Assembly (NCBI GenBank): GCA_025934335.1
Contig: JAICYG010000022.1
Coordinates: 1 to 22,539 of the forward strand
Length of the DNA stretch: 22,539 nt
Source: Thermoleophilia bacterium
Lineage (GTDB): Bacteria > Actinomycetota > Thermoleophilia > Gaiellales > Gaiellaceae
Reading direction: 5' to 3'
Of this stretch, positions 9,509-16,626 are shown piece after piece. Within the stretch, counting starts at the first letter, position 1. The number at the start of each line of letters is the position of its first letter. Below the pieces are notes generated by a model that saw nothing but the letters and a program-made list of their open reading frames with translations, was not told where the DNA came from and made no database searches. The position numbers and the translations under genes are program-made.

Positions 9509-12500
9509 ATGGCAGGAGAGGATCGGACGGCACGAACGGGCAGGGCTCGGAGGCTCCATCTGACGAAGCTGGCAGCGGTGCTTATCGGCCTGCTGCTGCT
9601 CGGCGTGATGGCGGCCGGCGCGCTAGCGGACGACGACCCCTTCTCGGCTCTTTCGGCTGTCACCGGCTCCACCTCGACCGATACGTCGGGCGACCAGACC
9701 ACGACGACATCGACGGTCGCCGCAGCGCCGACGATCTCGAGCGACAAGCGAGACTACAACCCTGGCGGAACGGTCGTCCTCACCGGCGAGAACTGGGCGC
9801 CGGGCGAGACCGTTCACGTGAACGTCAATGACAACCAGACGCAGTCCTGGAGCCGTGACGTGGATCTCGTCGCGGACGCGGAGGGGAAGGTGACGGACGA
9901 GTTCGTGCTCCCGGACTTGTTCGTCGCGACGTATGACGTCACCGCGACCGCACCGTCGGGAAGGGCGTCATCCTCGTTCACGGATTCGTCGATCAGCCTG
10001 TCTCCGACCAGCGGAGCGGCGGGCAGCAGTGTCTCCGTCAGCGGCAACGGCTTCGACAAGGGCGTCACGCTGACGGTCACGTTCGACGGTGCGTCGGTGG
10101 GGACGTGCCAGACATCGGCTCAGAACGGGTCGTTCAACAACTGCACGTTCACCGTTCCTGCCGGCAAGGCTCCAGGTGGATACTCGGTCTCCGCGACTCA
10201 AGGAAACGGGAACGGCGACACCCGCACGTTCACCGTCACCGCGCCCACGGACACGACACCACCGGTCATCACCCCGACCGTGACGCCGGCATCTCCGAAC
10301 GGCTCCAACGGTTGGTACAAGACAGGCAACGTCACGGTCAGCTTCACGGTGACCGATCCGGACTCTGCGATCACGACGCAGTCGGCCGCGTGCTCCGCGA
10401 CGACGACCGTTAGCACCGACGGGACGACCGGTGTCACCTGCTCCGCTACAAGCGCGGGCGGCACCTCGAGTAACACTCAGACGATCAAGCGCGACGTGAC
10501 GGTCCCGTTGATCTCGATCGACTCGAGCGTCCCGACCTCCACCACGAGCAGCTCCGTGACCGTCACCGGCACCGCGTCTGATGCGACGAGCGGCGTCAGC
10601 GGCGTCACGGTGAACGGCAGCGCGGCAACGTTTGCCCCGCTCACCCAGACGTACTCCCGAACCGTCGCCCTCTCGTGCGGAGGGAACACACTCGCTGCCG
10701 TCTCGACCGATCAGGCCGGCAACGTGTCGTCGACCTCTCAGATCACGGTCACGCGGGCTTGCGACACGACAGCGCCGGTCACCTCTGCGACCGGAAACGC
10801 CGGCGCTTACGGCGACGGGACGTGGACAAACGGAAACGTGACGGTGGCGCTCAGCGCAACCGACGCCTCAGGAGTCGCCTCGATCACCTACTCGACGACC
10901 GGCGCGCAAACGGCGTCGGCGACAACGGCGAGCGGCTCGACGGCTTCGGTGACGATCACCGCCGAGGGGTCGACGACCGTGAGCTTCCATGCAACTGACA
11001 CCGTCGGGAACGTCGAGTCGCCCGACAAGACGTTCGTCGTGAGGATCGACAAGACGGCTCCGGCGGCTTCTGCTTCTGCGGTGAGCGGCGGTAGCCCGTA
11101 TGCGGCGGATACGTGGACGAACCATGATGTGGTGGTCAGCTACGAGTGCACGGACGGCGGTTCGGGTGTGGCCTCGACGCCGGGGGATGACACGGTTTCG
11201 GGCGAGTCGGCGACGGGGTCGGCGTCGGGGACGTGTGTCGACAATGCGGGTAATACGGCGACGGCGACGTTCTCGCCGATCAAGATCGATAAGACGGCTC
11301 CCGTTATCACCGACCTAGGGCCGACGAGCGACCCGAATGCAGCGCTCTGGTACAACCACGACGTCGTCAATCGGTTCGGCGCGAACGATGCTCTGTCAGG
11401 GCTGAACGCGGACTGTGTGGCGGCGTTCACGGCGTCTGGTGGTGACAATGTGCAGTCGCAGACGACGAGCGGCGAGGGGACGTCGGTGAAGGTGAGCTCC
11501 GACAGCTGCACTGACGTCGCGGGCAACACCGCCGCAGCCATCCACAGCCACGGCTTCAGGATCGACGAGAGGGCTCCGTTCGTCTCGTACACGAGTCAGT
11601 CGCCGGACGCGAACGGCGTCGGCTGGAACAACACCGACGTGAAGGCGACCTTCACGGCCACGGACAGCCTGTCGGGCTTCGGCCCTGCCGGTGATCCTAC
11701 GACCACGGGCACGAAGGACAGCGTGGGTGAGGGCGATTCGGTGAGCGTCGAAAGCCCGGCGTTCACCGACGCGGCCGGGAACACGGCGGTGGCCGGGGCT
11801 GCGAGCCACGCCTTCAAGATCGACAAGACGAAGCCGGTGATCGCGGATCTCGGCCCGACGAGTGACCCGAATGCAGCGCTCTGGTACAACCACGACGTCG
11901 TCAATCGGTTCGGCGCGACCGATGCTCTGTCAGGGCTGAACGCGGACTGTGTGGCGGCGTTCCCGGCGTCTGGTGGTGACAATGTGCAGTCGCAGACGAC
12001 GAGCGGCGAGGGGCTGTCGATTAACGCGACGTCGACGAGCTGTACGGACGTGGCCGGCAACACCGCGGCGGCGATCGAAAGCCACGGCTTCAAGATCGAC
12101 AAGACGAAGCCGGTGATCGCTTTCAATGAGCAGTCCCCCGCCAAGAACAGCTATGGGTGGAACAAGGTCGACGTGACGTTGAGCTGGTCGTGTGCCGATT
12201 CGCTGTCGGGGCCGATTTCTACGACGGATTCGGCCGTTGTGACCTCGGAGGGCCAGCATCAGCAGGCGACGGGCACGTGCACCGACGCGGCAGGCAACTC
12301 GGCGTCGAGCACCGACGGTGACGTGAACCTCGACAAGACCAAGCCGGTGTTGAACGTCTCCGGCGCTGCGAGCAACACGTCGTTCAATGTCTGCTCGCTG
12401 CCGGCCCGGCCCACGTTCAGCCCGGTTGATGCGCTGTCCGGCCTCGACGGGACACAGACGGACTCGTGGCTGACGCCGGCGACTCCGTCCGGCGTCGGGA

Positions 12501-12976
12501 TGTACACCTACACCGCGACGGCGACCGACAAGGCCGGCAATGCGATCACCGAGTCCCGGACATACCAGGACACCTACGGGACGGCCGCTGTGGCGCAGGT
12601 GCCGTTCCTCCAGCCGATCAACACGGACGGGACAAGCCGCTTCAAGCTCGGCAGCACGATCCCTGTCAAGTTCAAGGCGACGTGCAACGGCGTGCCCGTG
12701 TCGACGGTGGTCGCGAAGATGTACGTCAAGCAGGGCGACAACAACCCGGATCCCGGCGTCGACGAGGCGATCTCGACGTCCGCCGCGACGACCGGGAACC
12801 TGTTCCGGTGGTCGGGGAGCCCCGACAACCAGTACATCTTCAACCTGTCGACGAAGCTCGGGTACACCAACCCCGACAACTCGACGATCAACAGCTTCGC
12901 GCAGGGCAGCTGGACGCTGAAGATCGGCCTCGATGACGGCACCTTCCGCTCCGTCATCGTGCAGCTTGCGAGGTAA
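9509..12976 (+). CDS. Large secreted Ig-like repeat protein with a C-terminal PxKF domain
   Basis: A 1155-residue exported protein. Residues 1-19 are basic; 20-40 are hydrophobic and end in ALA before DDD, a Sec signal peptide. Next come a Ser/Thr-rich linker, a beta domain from about 79 (DKRDYNPGGTVVLTGENWAPGE) and an IPT-like domain from about 162 (SLSPTSGAAGSSVSVSGNGF). From about 248, repeated Ig-like modules follow, each ending in CTDxAGNTA and IDKTxPVI, many with a Cys pair that could be disulphide-bonded. Residues about 1030-1155 form the PxKF domain (FKLGSTIPVKFKATCNGVP to SWTLKIGLDDGTFRSVIVQL). No LPXTG sorting signal or C-terminal membrane helix is seen, so it is probably released or wall-associated. 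A surface or adhesive role is inference. Two modules share a near-identical 159-bp patch. It stands alone between a structured leader and a terminator hairpin. Confidence 0.9.
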   Translation: MAGEDRTARTGRARRLHLTKLAAVLIGLLLLGVMAAGALADDDPFSALSAVTGSTSTDTSGDQTTTTSTVAAAPTISSDKRDYNPGGTVVLTGENWAPGETVHVNVNDNQTQSWSRDVDLVADAEGKVTDEFVLPDLFVATYDVTATAPSGRASSSFTDSSISLSPTSGAAGSSVSVSGNGFDKGVTLTVTFDGASVGTCQTSAQNGSFNNCTFTVPAGKAPGGYSVSATQGNGNGDTRTFTVTAPTDTTPPVITPTVTPASPNGSNGWYKTGNVTVSFTVTDPDSAITTQSAACSATTTVSTDGTTGVTCSATSAGGTSSNTQTIKRDVTVPLISIDSSVPTSTTSSSVTVTGTASDATSGVSGVTVNGSAATFAPLTQTYSRTVALSCGGNTLAAVSTDQAGNVSSTSQITVTRACDTTAPVTSATGNAGAYGDGTWTNGNVTVALSATDASGVASITYSTTGAQTASATTASGSTASVTITAEGSTTVSFHATDTVGNVESPDKTFVVRIDKTAPAASASAVSGGSPYAADTWTNHDVVVSYECTDGGSGVASTPGDDTVSGESATGSASGTCVDNAGNTATATFSPIKIDKTAPVITDLGPTSDPNAALWYNHDVVNRFGANDALSGLNADCVAAFTASGGDNVQSQTTSGEGTSVKVSSDSCTDVAGNTAAAIHSHGFRIDERAPFVSYTSQSPDANGVGWNNTDVKATFTATDSLSGFGPAGDPTTTGTKDSVGEGDSVSVESPAFTDAAGNTAVAGAASHAFKIDKTKPVIADLGPTSDPNAALWYNHDVVNRFGATDALSGLNADCVAAFPASGGDNVQSQTTSGEGLSINATSTSCTDVAGNTAAAIESHGFKIDKTKPVIAFNEQSPAKNSYGWNKVDVTLSWSCADSLSGPISTTDSAVVTSEGQHQQATGTCTDAAGNSASSTDGDVNLDKTKPVLNVSGAASNTSFNVCSLPARPTFSPVDALSGLDGTQTDSWLTPATPSGVGMYTYTATATDKAGNAITESRTYQDTYGTAAVAQVPFLQPINTDGTSRFKLGSTIPVKFKATCNGVPVSTVVAKMYVKQGDNNPDPGVDEAISTSAATTGNLFRWSGSPDNQYIFNLSTKLGYTNPDNSTINSFAQGSWTLKIGLDDGTFRSVIVQLAR
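11321..11479 (+). repeat. Copy 1 of a near-identical 159-bp internal duplication
   Basis: Codes for residues 605-657 of the secreted protein (PTSDPNAALWYNHDVVNRFG onward). It matches 11855-12013 with only three base differences by eye. The two copies are offset by 534 bp, exactly 178 codons. Flanking bases on both sides differ much more, including at synonymous sites. Confidence 0.9.
11855..12013 (+). repeat. Copy 2 of a near-identical 159-bp internal duplication
   Basis: Codes for residues 783-835 of the secreted protein. The differences from copy 1 are C/T in the Ser codon of TSDP (silent), A/C changing Asn to Thr in GA(N/T)DAL, and A/C changing Thr to Pro in AAF(T/P)ASG. Homology stops sharply after GGCGAGGGG. 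Confidence 0.9.
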
Positions 12977-12995
12977 GCACGGAAGCTGATCAGAT

Positions 12996-13026
12996 GTGGA
13001 GGAGGGCGTGCGGCGCTCTCCTCCAC
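12996..13026 (+). terminator. Intrinsic-type terminator hairpin after the secreted protein
   Basis: GTGGAGGAGGGCG at 12996-13008 pairs with CGCTCTCCTCCAC at 13014-13026 over 13 positions with one G-U pair, closing a 5-nt loop (TGCGG). It begins 19 nt after the stop codon. There is no T tract, which is common for actinobacterial terminators. It lies just before the -10 element of the next gene and so separates the two units. Confidence 0.75.
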
Positions 13027-13033
13027 GTCCACC

Positions 13034-13039
13034 TACACT
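13034..13039 (+). promoter_or_regulatory. -10 hexamer TACACT for a leaderless LanC-like mRNA
   Basis: TACACT ends 6 nt before GTG 13046. Its 15-nt context (TACACT-CGTGCC-GTG) is almost the same as that of the methyltransferase gene (TACACT-CGCTCC-GTG). No Shine-Dalgarno or clear -35 is present. Confidence 0.55.
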
Positions 13040-13045
13040 CGTGCC

Positions 13046-14041
13046 GTGTCGGACGAGCGGATCGCGGCGATCGTCGCGGAGGCGGAGGCGGCGCTCGCCG
13101 GCGTCACGTGGCCGAGCCACGAGCTCGACGCGCCGGTGACGCCGCAGGAGGAGCTCACGCTCTACCTCGGCGCGGCCGGGATGATCTGGTCGCTCCGCCG
13201 GCTCGGCTCCTCGCTCGACCTCGACGCGATCGCCGCCGAGGCGCTCCGACGCTTCCGTACGTTCCAGCAGCCGGCGACGCCCGCGAGCCTCTTCGCCGGC
13301 GAGACGGGGCTGCTCGTGCTGACGCGCGCCGACGACGACCGACTGCGCGAGCTCGTGCGCTCGAACGAGCGCTGCGCGACGTGGGAGCTCCTCTGGGGCT
13401 CGCCGGGGACGATCCTCGCGGCGCGGGCCGCAGGTTTCGACGACGAGGCCCGCCGCTCGGCCCGGATCCTCGCCGGGGAGTGGGAGCGGAGCGGTGGCCT
13501 CTGGACGCAGGACATCGGCGACAGGCGCAGGCAATTCCTCGGGCCGGCGCACGGCTTCGCCGGCAACGTGCACGCCCTGCGCGGCTTCCTCGACGACGAC
13601 GAGCTTCGCCGGCGGATCGAGCCCGTCCTCCGCGAGCATGCGGTGTGGGACGGCGACACGGTCAACTGGCCGCCCGTCCCGGGGTATCCGCTGGACCGGG
13701 TGCAGTGGTGTCACGGCGCGCCCGGCATCGTCGCGACGCTCGGCGACCTGCTCCCCGAGGACCTCCTGCTCGCCGGTGCCGAGACGACCTGGCGCGCAGG
13801 CCCGCTCGAGAAAGGCCCGGGCCTCTGCCACGGCACCTCCGGCAACGGCTACGCCCTCCTGAAGACCTATGTGTTGACGGGGGACGAGCTGTGGCTCGAG
13901 CGCGCGCGCTCGTTCGCCGACGCGGCGCTTTCGCAGCAGCAGCACCGCCACTCCCTCTTCACCGGTGACATCGGCGCGGCGCTTTTCGCACAGGCGTGCC
14001 TCGACGTCGACGACCGCTTCCCGATCTTGGAGATGCTGTGA
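13046..14041 (+). CDS. Stand-alone LanC-like protein (lanthionine synthetase C family)
   Basis: A 331-residue alpha-toroid protein. All three LanC hallmarks are present: GPAHGFAG with His169, VQWCHGAPG with Cys222, and GLCHGTSGN with Cys261-His262. The two Cys and His262 match the zinc ligands of NisC-type cyclases, and His169 the general acid/base region. LanC enzymes add Cys thiols to dehydroamino acids in peptides; eukaryotic LANCL relatives add glutathione to dehydroamino acids in damaged proteins. No precursor peptide, LanB/LanM dehydratase, protease or exporter is next to it, so classical lantibiotic synthesis is unlikely. The stop overlaps the primase-polymerase start as GTGA, so translation is coupled. 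Start GTG 13046 is set by the -10 spacing and the normal family start. Confidence 0.9.
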   Translation: MSDERIAAIVAEAEAALAGVTWPSHELDAPVTPQEELTLYLGAAGMIWSLRRLGSSLDLDAIAAEALRRFRTFQQPATPASLFAGETGLLVLTRADDDRLRELVRSNERCATWELLWGSPGTILAARAAGFDDEARRSARILAGEWERSGGLWTQDIGDRRRQFLGPAHGFAGNVHALRGFLDDDELRRRIEPVLREHAVWDGDTVNWPPVPGYPLDRVQWCHGAPGIVATLGDLLPEDLLLAGAETTWRAGPLEKGPGLCHGTSGNGYALLKTYVLTGDELWLERARSFADAALSQQQHRHSLFTGDIGAALFAQACLDVDDRFPILEML

Positions 14042-14940
14042 CGCACGAGGTGAGGCTCAGCTCGGCTGACCGCGTGCTGTTCCCGGCCGACGGGATCACG
14101 AAGGGCGAGCTCTTCGACTACTACGGCCGCGTCGCCGACGCCGTCGTGCCGCACCTGCGTGACCGGCCGTTCACGATGAAACGCTGGCGCGAGGGTCTGC
14201 CCGGCGGCTCGTTCTTCCAGAAGCAGGCGCCCAAAGGGATGCCGGAGTGGATCCCCACCCGGCAGTTCCGGACGTGGCCGCGCGGCGGGAAGGGGGAGAC
14301 GCGGCTCGTCGACTTCCCGCTCGTCAACTCGCGCGAAGCGCTTCTCTGGATGGTGCAGATGCACTGCATCGACATGAACGCCTGGTACTCGCGCGTCGAC
14401 AGGCCGGACCGGCCCGACTGGGTGGTGTTCGACCTCGACCCGCCGGAGGAGCCGGATGCGTTTGCGCTCTGCATCCGAGTCGCGCATCTCGTGCACGACG
14501 CGCTCCATGCGCTCGAGCTCGAGGGCTTCGTGAAGACGAGCGGCGCCGACGGCATCCACGTGCTCGTCCCGATCGCACGGCGCTCGAGCTACGCGGACAC
14601 GTACGAGTTCGCCGAGCTCCTCTCACGGCAGCTCGAGCGAAACCATACGGGTGAGGTGACGACCGAGTGGCTGAAGAAGAAGCGGTCAGGGGTGCTCGTG
14701 GACCACCGCCAGAACGGGCACGGGAAGACGATCGCGTCCGTCTACTCGGTGCGGCCGAAGCCGGGGGCGCCGGTGTCGACGCCGCTCCACTGGGACGAGC
14801 TGACCGAGGACGTGCGGCCGCGGGACTTCACGATGGCAGTCGCGCTGCAGCGAGTGGCAGAACGGGGCGACCTGTTCGAGCCGGTGCTGCACGGGAAGCA
14901 GGCGCTCGGGCCGGCGCTGCGCGCGCTGCGCAGGCAGTAG
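14038..14940 (+). CDS. Stand-alone LigD-type primase-polymerase domain protein (AEP superfamily)
   Basis: A 300-residue nucleotidyltransferase like the polymerase domain of bacterial NHEJ ligase LigD, which fills gaps with ribonucleotides at DNA ends. The catalytic metal motif DLDPP gives Asp132 and Asp134; motif II is KTSGADGIHV with His174; motif III is VDHRQNGHGKTIASVYSVR with Asp222. It starts VTHEVRLSSADRVLFPADGITKGELFDYY, the typical polymerase-domain start. There is no ligase or phosphoesterase domain, and neither Ku nor an ATP-dependent ligase gene lies in the window. GTG 14038 was chosen over the frame open to 13996 because it gives the GTGA overlap and the conserved N-terminus. The role in double-strand-break or excision repair is inferred from the family. 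Confidence 0.92.
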   Translation: MTHEVRLSSADRVLFPADGITKGELFDYYGRVADAVVPHLRDRPFTMKRWREGLPGGSFFQKQAPKGMPEWIPTRQFRTWPRGGKGETRLVDFPLVNSREALLWMVQMHCIDMNAWYSRVDRPDRPDWVVFDLDPPEEPDAFALCIRVAHLVHDALHALELEGFVKTSGADGIHVLVPIARRSSYADTYEFAELLSRQLERNHTGEVTTEWLKKKRSGVLVDHRQNGHGKTIASVYSVRPKPGAPVSTPLHWDELTEDVRPRDFTMAVALQRVAERGDLFEPVLHGKQALGPALRALRRQ

Positions 14941-14984
14941 TTCTCCCCGATTCGGCGACGCGCCGCGAGCCGCAGGATCGGAGC

Positions 14985-15308
14985 ATGACCGTCCTCCCGA
15001 AGACGCCTGTCGACCTCGCGCTCGCGCCGGTCGCCGTCGAGATCGACCTCAACCTGAAGCGGCTCCGGGACGCGGAGCCACAGGCCCTCGCCGACGAGAT
15101 CGCCTTTTCCCTCAACCGCGACCCCGCAGGGTCGCGCGATGACCGTGCGAGCCAGGTGCTGGCGGTCGCGACGCGCTTCGTCGAGTTGCACGGTTGGACT
15201 GCGGCCGTCAGCGGCGACTCGAGCCGGCTCGAGCTGCGCGGCGGCTCCGTCGGTCTCGACCTCGGCCTCAGCGCCCGCCTGCGCGACTACATCGAGAAGG
15301 GCGCCTAG
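14985..15308 (+). CDS. Conserved-looking 107-residue protein of unknown function
   Basis: I do not recognise this gene. The 107-residue product is acidic and leucine-rich with no signal peptide, membrane helix or cysteine. It starts MTVLPKTPVDLALAPVAVEIDLNLKRLRD and ends LSARLRDYIEKGA, and looks like a small alpha/beta cytoplasmic protein. ATG 14985 was chosen because upstream of it the frame is a shadow of the primase-polymerase gene, which ends 44 nt earlier. CAGGAT ends 6 nt before the ATG, a near-match to the leaderless pattern seen at other genes here, although a run-through transcript is also possible. The stop TAG lies inside the left arm of the near-palindrome at 15305-15472. Confidence 0.65.
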   Translation: MTVLPKTPVDLALAPVAVEIDLNLKRLRDAEPQALADEIAFSLNRDPAGSRDDRASQVLAVATRFVELHGWTAAVSGDSSRLELRGGSVGLDLGLSARLRDYIEKGA

Positions 15309-15472
15309 TGATGTGACCGGTAAGGTTGCCCGCTTCACGGGTCGCGAGCACCAAGCGATGCAAGGACGCAGGGAGCGCCGATAGTAGAACTATCGGCGCG
15401 ACCGAGGACGCGGCAGCGCGCAGCGTGATCGCGGGCCGGGGAACCGGCGAACGTTGCCGGTTGCATCACTAG
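15305..15472. repeat. 168-bp near-palindromic element between convergent genes (MITE-like or bidirectional terminator)
   Basis: The ends are exact inverted repeats: CTAGTGATG 15305-15313 and CATCACTAG 15464-15472. The match continues inward (ACCGG, AA, GTT, GCC, CGCGA, CAC) with mismatches over roughly 50 bp per arm. At the centre is a perfect 11-bp hairpin, GCGCCGATAGT 15375-15385 with ACTATCGGCGC 15389-15399 around AGA. Beyond the ends, GAAGGGCGC 15296-15304 and GCGCCCTTC 15482-15490, the last codons of the two convergent genes, are also inverted copies. No coding frame or clear target-site duplication is seen. Three outer mismatches would still pair as G-U in RNA read from the + strand. 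It could be a non-autonomous mobile repeat that now serves as a shared terminator. Confidence 0.8.
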
Positions 15473-15477
15473 CTTAG

Positions 15478-16017
15478 CTACGCGCCCTTCGAAGCCTTCT
15501 TGTAGGCCCGCTTCCAGGACTGGTAGCGCTCGAGCTCATCGGGCGAGGTGACGTCGCCGAGCGTGGGGTGATCCGGCGCGAGCTCGGCCGCCGCCTCGAC
15601 CCCGTACTGCTTCGCGAGCACTGCGCCGAGCGACTTGATCTTCATCTCGCCGAACCCCGGCAGTGAGCCGATCCGATTGCGCAGGTCCTGCGCGTCGGCC
15701 GCGTCGCGCCAGATTCGAGCGGCGTCGCCGCCGTACTCCTCGGCGACGACACGCGCGAGCTCCTCGACGCGCTTCGCCATCGAGCCCGGGAAGCGGTGGA
15801 TCGCGGGCGGCGTCGAAAACGCCTCGGTCAGCTCCATCCGCGCAAGCTTCTTCGGGTCGAGCGTCCCCGCGCGCTCCTTGAGCACATACGGCCCGGCGAA
15901 CGCCTTCTGCACGGTCACCTGCTGGTCGATCGCGAAGCCGATCAGGAGCGCGAACGGATCCTTCGCGAGCAGCTCGCAGGCCCTCGGGTCGTCGGTGAAG
16001 AAGAGCGCCGCGGGCAT
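15478..16017 (-). CDS. HhH-GPD family base-excision-repair-like protein (TIGR03252 type)
   Basis: A 179-residue cytoplasmic protein. It shows the sequence pattern of the actinobacterial small HhH-GPD family: ALLIGFAIDQQVTVQKAFAGPYVLKER, then FSTPPAIHRFPGSMAKRVEELARVV, and the helix-hairpin-helix LPGFGEMKIKSLGAVLAKQYGV. The HhH motif binds DNA backbone, and relatives are DNA glycosylases. I cannot point to the catalytic Asp/Lys with confidence, so enzymatic activity is inferred. ATG 16017 has no ribosome site, but on the reverse strand TAGGAT lies 6 nt upstream, so the gene is probably transcribed alone as a leaderless mRNA. It ends in SKGA beside the near-palindrome, facing the unknown 107-aa gene. 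Confidence 0.88.
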   Translation of the reverse strand: MPAALFFTDDPRACELLAKDPFALLIGFAIDQQVTVQKAFAGPYVLKERAGTLDPKKLARMELTEAFSTPPAIHRFPGSMAKRVEELARVVAEEYGGDAARIWRDAADAQDLRNRIGSLPGFGEMKIKSLGAVLAKQYGVEAAAELAPDHPTLGDVTSPDELERYQSWKRAYKKASKGA

Positions 16018-16023
16018 GCGGCG

Positions 16024-16029
16024 ATCCTA
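16024..16029 (-). promoter_or_regulatory. -10 hexamer TAGGAT for a leaderless HhH-GPD mRNA
   Basis: On the reverse strand TAGGAT is followed by CGCCGC and then ATG 16017. This is the same 6-nt geometry as at 8503, 13046 and 20012. It lies in the 20-nt gap after the stop of the sigma-linked membrane protein. Confidence 0.55.
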
Positions 16030-16037
16030 CTGGCCGC

Positions 16038-16562
16038 TTACGGGCTGCTGGGGCAGCTGCTGCCCACCAAGAGGCGATCGTTCGGGTGGTGCGCGAGGTG
16101 GTTGGCGGCGCCCTGCGGCGACACGAAGATCAGCACGTACTTGTGGTTCGCCCAGTGGCACACGCCGACCTGGTACTGGTGGTGGTCGCCGTCGTTGCCG
16201 CCGTCGTCGTCGCCCTCGTCGTCCGCGTCATTGCCCTTCGACTGGGTCGCCGGCGTGGAAGGCCCGGACGTGTCTGCCTTCGTGTTGTGCGACGGGCTGA
16301 CAACCTGCGTGGCCACATGGAAGATGCCGCCGACGCCGGCGCTCGCCGCGCTGATGCCGCCCAGGACCGAGGCGACCGCGACGGCGGCGACCGTGAGCGC
16401 GAGCGCGAGCCCGACACGGCGCGGAGAAGCCGTGACCCGCCTCGGCGTCGCCGCGATCCGGCTCAGGAGCGAGGAGGCAAACTCGTCACGGGGCCGGGGC
16501 CGATTCGCCCGCAGCAGCTCGTCGACCGACCGATCCTCACTGCGCTTCCAGAACCGTGCCAT
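16038..16562 (-). CDS. One-TM membrane protein with extracellular Cys/His motif, possible regulator of the adjacent ECF sigma factor
   Basis: A 174-residue protein of no named family that I can recall. Residues 1-48 are basic and cytoplasmic; DELLRANRPRPRDEFASSLLSRIA resembles the start of actinobacterial anti-sigma-type membrane proteins. One hydrophobic helix follows at 50-72. Outside are a Ser/Thr linker, an acidic stretch (NDADDEGDDDGGNDGDHH, 111-128) and a C-terminal motif, VCHWANHKYVLIFVSPQG then HLAHHPND: Cys135-His136 and His155, His158, His159. Similar CH...HxxHxxD motifs occur in secreted actinobacterial proteins and suggest metal binding. ATG 16562 has GGGAGG 6 nt upstream. A perfect AGGAGGTGA also lies at 16603-16595, too far away for this ATG. 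It is 64 nt downstream of the sigma gene on the same strand. The anti-sigma role is inferred. Confidence 0.7.
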   Translation of the reverse strand: MARFWKRSEDRSVDELLRANRPRPRDEFASSLLSRIAATPRRVTASPRRVGLALALTVAAVAVASVLGGISAASAGVGGIFHVATQVVSPSHNTKADTSGPSTPATQSKGNDADDEGDDDGGNDGDHHQYQVGVCHWANHKYVLIFVSPQGAANHLAHHPNDRLLVGSSCPSSP

Positions 16563-16626
16563 CGTCGCCTCCCGTTCCTCGCCTGCTCGTGGTCTCACCT
16601 CCTGTACCGGCGGGGGGCGCGAAACC

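Noticed and set aside
11930..13951. 673-codon open frame on the reverse strand under the secreted protein and LanC-like genes
   Set aside because: Arg/Val-rich composition typical of antisense frames in GC-rich genes, no recognisable domain, and it crosses a terminator hairpin and two well-supported forward genes.
13046..14041. Lantibiotic (lanthipeptide) biosynthetic cluster suggested by the LanC-like protein
   Set aside because: No precursor peptide, dehydratase, leader protease or dedicated exporter within the flanking genes; the protein is treated as a stand-alone LanC-like.
14038..14940. Complete NHEJ system (Ku plus LigD)
   Set aside because: Only the polymerase domain is present; no Ku, ligase or phosphoesterase gene lies in the window.
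15305..15472. CRISPR repeat, tRNA or att-type site in the near-palindromic gap
   Set aside because: There is no regularly spaced direct repeat with spacers, no cloverleaf with a CCA/anticodon arrangement, and no integrase nearby.
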